A DNA stretch of 10,911 nt from Terriglobia bacterium (GTDB taxonomy: Bacteria > Acidobacteriota > Terriglobia > UBA7540), in the NCBI GenBank assembly GCA_022866195.1, contig JALHUF010000472.1, positions 1-10,911 of the forward strand, read 5' to 3'. Positions 7,567-10,911 of the stretch are shown in pieces. The notes below the pieces were generated by a model. That model saw nothing but the letters and a program-made list of their open reading frames with translations. It was not told where the DNA came from and did no database searches. The stretch's first letter is position 1, and every line of letters starts with the position of its first letter. A program made the position numbers and the translations under genes.

Positions 7567-8343
7567 TCACGCCAGTCCCGCCTTCCTCGGCATCTCACAG
7601 GTGATGATGACTAGCCAAGCCATCAGCCTGAGTGATGGTAACCAATTAAAAATCTTCTGGTCGATATTCTCTAACCACCTAAGGATCAGCGGGAAATATC
7701 TGCTGTTTCGAAACGGCACAGCCAGTAGCGAAAATAGATAGAAGAATTCATAACTGACATTTTCAAAGGATTTTTCGATCTGCCTCAAATCCTTCTTCTT
7801 GAGAGGATGCTCGTCTGCGCTTCGGAACTGAGGAGTCACCCGTCTGTACAGATTGATGGCCGGGTTATAGCCCAGGGATTCCAAGAACACGGCTCTGCCC
7901 CCAGGCTTTAGAACTCTGGTTGCCTCCCGCATCGCCTTGTCCAACTGAAGATGATGGAGAATATCCTTCCCACAAAGCATGTCGAAGCTGTCATCCGCAA
8001 AGCACAGGGACTCACAGTCTCCCACCGAAAACACAATGTTTTCCGCTAAGCCGTCCTCCTCAGCTTGTTTTCTGGCCAATTGGATGCCGACATCCGAGAT
8101 ATCTATCCCCACAACTTCCGCGCCGTGCTCCGCCAATTTGCATGTATCGGAGCCCCGCCCGCATCCATAATCAAGGACCTTCCGATTGCGGCAGTAAGAA
8201 AAAAGGTGCTGCTCATAAGCGCTTATGATGCTGCCGGTGACGGAATAATACTTGAGCACTGGCTCTCGATCATCCTCCGCATACTCCTGATTATGAAACT
8301 CCCTTTCACGCTCTTGTCTAGACTCGTCCACTCCTCGCAGCAT
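7567..8343 (-). CDS. Class I SAM-dependent methyltransferase, AT-rich
   Basis: Cytoplasmic methyltransferase of 258 residues, likely modifying a sugar or glycolipid of the cluster; the substrate is unknown. Motif I (VLDYGCGRGSDT) is at 56-67, VVGIDISD at 77-84 binds the ribose of SAM, FSVGDCESLCFADDSFD at 105-121 leads into LCGKDILHHL at 123-132, and RVLKPGGRAVFLES at 143-156 is the late core strand. The following INLYRRVTPQFRSADEHPL (163-181) is seen in many glycan-cluster methyltransferases. The C-terminal third is hydrophobic and aromatic and may touch the membrane or a lipid acceptor. ATG 8343 has only a weak purine stretch before it. By hand count, positions 7621-7800 hold 71 G+C of 180, far below the neighbouring genes. 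Gaps of 84 and 358 nt flank it, unlike the tight spacing elsewhere. This suggests separate acquisition. Confidence 0.9.
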   Translation of the reverse strand: MLRGVDESRQEREREFHNQEYAEDDREPVLKYYSVTGSIISAYEQHLFSYCRNRKVLDYGCGRGSDTCKLAEHGAEVVGIDISDVGIQLARKQAEEDGLAENIVFSVGDCESLCFADDSFDMLCGKDILHHLQLDKAMREATRVLKPGGRAVFLESLGYNPAINLYRRVTPQFRSADEHPLKKKDLRQIEKSFENVSYEFFYLFSLLAVPFRNSRYFPLILRWLENIDQKIFNWLPSLRLMAWLVIITCEMPRKAGLA

Positions 8344-8427
8344 CCCGGTTCGCCCGATTCATCGCAGCAGGCATACTCGCACTAAGCGGGTACCCGCCAG
8401 AGTTTCCCCTAAAGGTCACCGACATAG
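8344..8427. other. 84-nt spacer with a 12-bp palindrome
   Basis: This short non-coding spacer lies between the end of the family-4 glycosyltransferase and the start of the AT-rich methyltransferase. GCGGGTACCCGC (8386-8397) is a perfect palindrome without a loop. It could be a protein-binding site or chance. There is no T-tract, so it is not a terminator. Confidence 0.25.
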
Positions 8428-9711
8428 CTATTGTCGGGATCGCTGTGGCCCGCGCAGCACGCTCTCCCCAGAAGCCCGCAGCCAAGCCGACTCCAGCGCC
8501 CTTGCCATTTGATCCCAACTATAGCGTTCCACGACGAGCTTGCGCCCGTTCTCTCCCAGGCGGAGGCGCTCCTCGGATGACTTCAGCAATCCCACTGTCC
8601 GAGCGGCGAAATCCGACGGTGCATCAGCGAGCAAAAGGTGCACGCCATCCTTGACCGCCAAGCCCTCAGCACCGATGGAAGTTGAGACTACGGCTTTCGC
8701 CATGGCCAAAGCCTCGAGAATCTTGATTCGACTCCCCCCACCGATTCGGAGCGGAACTACCACCACGGCGGCTCGGGTCAGGAAAGGACGCACGTCAGCG
8801 ACTTCACCGACAAGCTCTACCCCAGGACAGCGGGCGATCCACTCCTTGAGCCCCGCAGGAGGGCGTCGGCCTACAATACGCAGTCGCGCGCTTGGGCTAG
8901 CTTGCCGGACCAGCGGAAGGATATCTTTGAGCAGGTAGTCCAGGGCGTCCAGGTTGGGGTACCAATCCAGCGCCGCCAGAAACAGAACCTCGTCGCTATC
9001 GCACTTACCTTCAAGGGGCACGAATTGGTCCACATCTGCGCCATTTTCCACGACCGAAGTCTTCTGCACACCCCAAGCGCGCACCTGCTCGGCATCCAGC
9101 TCCGTAACCAGAGTAACCCAGTCGGCCCGCCGCAGGACCTCGCGCTCGAAGGACTCCATCTTGCGCGCCTGGAGACCAAAAAAGATGCGCTCGACAATTG
9201 TCCGGCTCTGCTGGGCCCGGCGGTAGAGGATCTGCGACTCGATGTTGTGAGCCATAACCAGCGTCGGAAGCTTGTCAACCACCCGCAGGAATCGTGCATA
9301 AACCGTGCACTCGCAGTGCACCAGATCAAACGGGCCGTCTCGCAAGACCTCTCGCAGCCGGTTTTCGTAACGCCGGGTGTAGTGCTTCCAGACGGAGTAT
9401 GGGTACCGCGAGAAGACATTGGCGAGCAGCCCTCCGTACAGGCGAGCGCCCCGAGGCGCCGGGAACGGGCGCACCATATGCAAGGAAATACCCGCCCCCC
9501 GCACCGGCCACGAAGCTTCGGATTCCGGGTCGCCGTAACAGAGTAGCGAGATCTTGTGGCATCCGGCCAGGCGACGCAATAGGTTCCAGGTTCGCACGAA
9601 TCTCCCCACGTCAGGGGGATAAGGGAGGCACTCATCGATGACCACGACTCTGAGACTGCGCTGCGTATGCTGCGCTGCTTTTCCGGTCCATTGGAGCGTC
9701 GCTGGAGCCAC
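8428..9711 (-). CDS. Family-4 glycosyltransferase
   Basis: Predicted cytoplasmic GT-B sugar transferase of 427 residues. The N-terminal domain begins LRVVVIDECLPYPPDVG (20-36) then RTWNLLRRLA (40-49), with HNIESQILYRR at 155-165. The donor domain has VVENGADVDQF at 220-230, VLFLAALDWYPNLDAL at 242-257, LRIVGRRPP at 277-285, VELVGEVADVRPFL at 298-311 and PLRIGGGSRIKILEALAMAK at 320-339. The first Glu of the usual EX7E motif is replaced by a glycine (G325) while E333 remains. This Gly-rich form is common in a GT4 branch found in exopolysaccharide loci, including those linked to PEP-CTERM/exosortase systems, so activity is not in doubt. GTG 9711 has GGAGGA (9718-9723) 6 nt upstream and lies 2 nt after the stop of the radical SAM gene. 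The donor sugar is unknown. Confidence 0.9.
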   Translation of the reverse strand: MAPATLQWTGKAAQHTQRSLRVVVIDECLPYPPDVGRFVRTWNLLRRLAGCHKISLLCYGDPESEASWPVRGAGISLHMVRPFPAPRGARLYGGLLANVFSRYPYSVWKHYTRRYENRLREVLRDGPFDLVHCECTVYARFLRVVDKLPTLVMAHNIESQILYRRAQQSRTIVERIFFGLQARKMESFEREVLRRADWVTLVTELDAEQVRAWGVQKTSVVENGADVDQFVPLEGKCDSDEVLFLAALDWYPNLDALDYLLKDILPLVRQASPSARLRIVGRRPPAGLKEWIARCPGVELVGEVADVRPFLTRAAVVVVPLRIGGGSRIKILEALAMAKAVVSTSIGAEGLAVKDGVHLLLADAPSDFAARTVGLLKSSEERLRLGENGRKLVVERYSWDQMARALESAWLRASGESVLRGPQRSRQ

Positions 9712-9713
9712 AG

Positions 9714-10832
9714 TCAGTCCTCCGTGCCGCTGCCTTTAAGTTGGGCTTCAGCCTCCCCGGCCGCCTGCAATGCGCGCTGATCACCAATCTGGACCAGCGG
9801 CGCGGGCTTCTCCCTGGGCAGAAACGTTACATATCCCCGATAGATGCGGCAGCGTGAGCATTTCGTAGGAGGACCACCAACAATCGGACGCTGCGTGTGC
9901 AACGACCGTGACTTGATGATTTTCTCGCTGTTCCAAAGCAAATCGAAATCTTCCTCCAGGGTGTTTCCGAAACTGTCGTCAACGGAATCGCAGCACGGCG
10001 AGAAACTTCCATTCCAGTTGAAACATGCCATTAACCATAAGGCGCTGCACTTGTCCGGTTGCACCGGCTTGCCTTCGCGGACCATGGCCTCGTCGCGCGT
10101 CTGGCTTTGGATGAACGTCAAACGATCCACGCCCAGGCGAAGCGCAAGCTCACGAACCTGGGGCACTTCATGCCGGTTGTGCGGGAAAACGATGAACTGC
10201 AGTTCGATGAACGGAAAGCGTTTCTTTTGCTTCTGCCGCTCCGCCACAATGGCTTCAACATTTTGAATTACTTTCTGTACTTGTCCTCCGACACGGTAGA
10301 TTTTGTAGATTTCCTGGGACACACCATCGAGAGCAACAATCATGTGTTCCAGCCCCGAATCAACCAACTTGGGCGCGTCGATCTCAGGACGAAATACGTT
10401 CATATTGGTCGAGATTTGCACTGAGAGGTTTTTCTTCGAGGCATACTCGATCATCTTGAAAATATTCTTATTGATGAACGGCTCACCCCACATGTACAGG
10501 ATGACCTTGAACACGTAGCGGGACATCCGATCGACCATTTTCTTGAAGTTTTCGAAATCGACCATCCCTTTCGGGCCCGTGTCCTCGCCCGTGCCGGTCC
10601 GGCAGCCCGGACACCGGAAGTTGCAGAAATTGGTCGGCTCAATCTTGATCACGACGGGCCCGGCGTCGAGCTCGGTCCGCCGGAGTGCGTATTCGGTGAG
10701 CAGCAGTGCCGCGTTGCTCATCCGGGGGAGTGTGAGGTGCCGTAGGACACTGCCGCCGTGGCGCTGGAATCGGTCCCACCAAGCTCGCAGGCTTGCTCCC
10801 CAGCCCTGCTCTCGCAGCAGAACAGTTTGCAT
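9714..10832 (-). CDS. Radical SAM/SPASM domain protein of a glycan cluster
   Basis: Iron-sulfur radical enzyme of 372 residues. The radical SAM cluster motif CX3CX2C is C70, C74 and C77 within IEPTNFCNFRCPGC (64-77). ILYMWGEPFINKNIF (111-125) supplies the GEP motif that contacts SAM, with STNMN at 141-145 and MIVALDGVS at 164-172 as later barrel strands. The C-terminus carries a SPASM-like domain with C262, C270, C280, C281, C325 and C328 (SPCCDSVDDSFGN and KCSRCRIY), which should hold auxiliary [4Fe-4S]. About 57 residues precede the core, and a Glu/Ala-rich tail follows it. SPASM enzymes modify peptides, proteins, sugars or antibiotic intermediates, and the context favours a sugar or glycolipid. 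The reaction cannot be inferred. ATG 10832 has AAGGAG (10842-10847) 9 nt upstream and an in-frame TGA at 10839-10841. It is the first complete gene of the visible operon, and its stop is 2 nt before the next start. Confidence 0.9.
   Translation of the reverse strand: MQTVLLREQGWGASLRAWWDRFQRHGGSVLRHLTLPRMSNAALLLTEYALRRTELDAGPVVIKIEPTNFCNFRCPGCRTGTGEDTGPKGMVDFENFKKMVDRMSRYVFKVILYMWGEPFINKNIFKMIEYASKKNLSVQISTNMNVFRPEIDAPKLVDSGLEHMIVALDGVSQEIYKIYRVGGQVQKVIQNVEAIVAERQKQKKRFPFIELQFIVFPHNRHEVPQVRELALRLGVDRLTFIQSQTRDEAMVREGKPVQPDKCSALWLMACFNWNGSFSPCCDSVDDSFGNTLEEDFDLLWNSEKIIKSRSLHTQRPIVGGPPTKCSRCRIYRGYVTFLPREKPAPLVQIGDQRALQAAGEAEAQLKGSGTED
9718..9723 (-). promoter_or_regulatory. Shine-Dalgarno GGAGGA setting GTG 9711
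   Basis: GGAGGA is embedded in the last codons of the radical SAM gene, 6 nt before GTG 9711. It supports the GTG start and coupling of the two genes. Confidence 0.75.
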
Positions 10833-10911
10833 CTTAATTCACTCCTTGAACAGAATGCCCGGATAGCGTCGCTGCGTCCGGGTGGACCTTCTCCCATCCC
10901 GCGTCTTCCGA
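10833..10911 (-). other. Right edge: leader region or tail of an upstream gene
   Basis: On the minus strand two frames are open from the window edge and stop just before ATG 10832. One ends in TAA at 10834-10836, leaving 1 nt. The other ends in TGA at 10839-10841 after the residues RRYPGILFKE. Given the tight spacing elsewhere in this operon, one of them may be the C-terminus of a preceding gene, but about 25 codons cannot decide it. An inverted repeat, CCCGGA at 10858-10863 with TCCGGG at 10877-10882 (13-nt loop), is also present without a T-tract. No convincing promoter was seen. Confidence 0.3.
10842..10847 (-). promoter_or_regulatory. Shine-Dalgarno AAGGAG for the radical SAM gene
   Basis: AAGGAG lies 9 nt before ATG 10832, and an in-frame TGA between them excludes an upstream start. 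Confidence 0.7.

Noticed and set aside
7413..7598. Minus-strand 61-codon frame after the AT-rich methyltransferase
   Set aside because: It overlaps the end of the methyltransferase, has no ribosome binding site, and its translation shows no domain. The alternative frame at 7342-7506 looks more protein-like.
8871..9635. Minus-strand open frame of 254 codons overlapping the family-4 glycosyltransferase
   Set aside because: It lies in another frame of the same strand. The translation is Ser/Arg/Trp/Cys-rich with no motif, while the overlapping frame carries a full glycosyltransferase.
1..10911. Search for a mobile element, CRISPR array, tRNA, rRNA, defence or toxin-antitoxin system
   Set aside because: No transposase or integrase motif, spaced direct repeats, cloverleaf-like sequence or defence-type domain was found. 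All recognisable genes belong to glycan biosynthesis.

Overview
The window is part of a bacterial surface-polysaccharide (O-antigen, capsule or exopolysaccharide) biosynthesis locus. The DNA is GC-rich through most of its length. Several genes start with GTG behind clear Shine-Dalgarno sequences, and many stop and start codons lie 1-4 nt apart, so the organism is a bacterium with tightly packed operons. A Wzx-type flippase together with lipid-carrier-style glycosyltransferases fits a Gram-negative bacterium, possibly an environmental lineage. The sequence alone does not identify the phylum.

Seven genes on the minus strand read from right to left. They are a radical SAM/SPASM protein (10832-9714), a family-4 glycosyltransferase (9711-8428), a class I SAM methyltransferase (8343-7567), a gene-poor gap (7566-7209) holding one possible gene remnant, a second family-4 glycosyltransferase (7208-6027), an ExoA-like family-2 glycosyltransferase with C-terminal membrane helices (6025-4883), a fusion of a NodB-type polysaccharide deacetylase with a family-4 glycosyltransferase (4879-2693), and a multi-pass flippase (2571-945). 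One plus-strand gene, a second and unrelated-looking SAM methyltransferase (139-873), converges on the flippase. The 71-nt convergent gap contains a small inverted repeat.

A plausible joint role is as follows. The four glycosyltransferase domains add sugars to a lipid-linked repeat unit, the deacetylase domain and the methyltransferases (and perhaps the radical SAM enzyme) modify it, and the flippase moves it across the inner membrane. No priming glycosyltransferase, Wzy polymerase, chain-length regulator, exporter or exosortase is visible, so the locus must continue outside the window or be completed elsewhere.

The main oddities are these. (1) The flippase reading frame is broken by one extra base near 1251, and its last two membrane helices lie in another frame. 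(2) The deacetylase and glycosyltransferase are fused in one uninterrupted 728-residue frame. (3) The minus-strand methyltransferase is markedly AT-richer than its neighbours and has untidy non-coding flanks, which suggests later insertion or replacement. (4) A radical SAM/SPASM enzyme of unknown substrate sits at the visible head of the operon. No mobile element, CRISPR array, tRNA or rRNA was seen.
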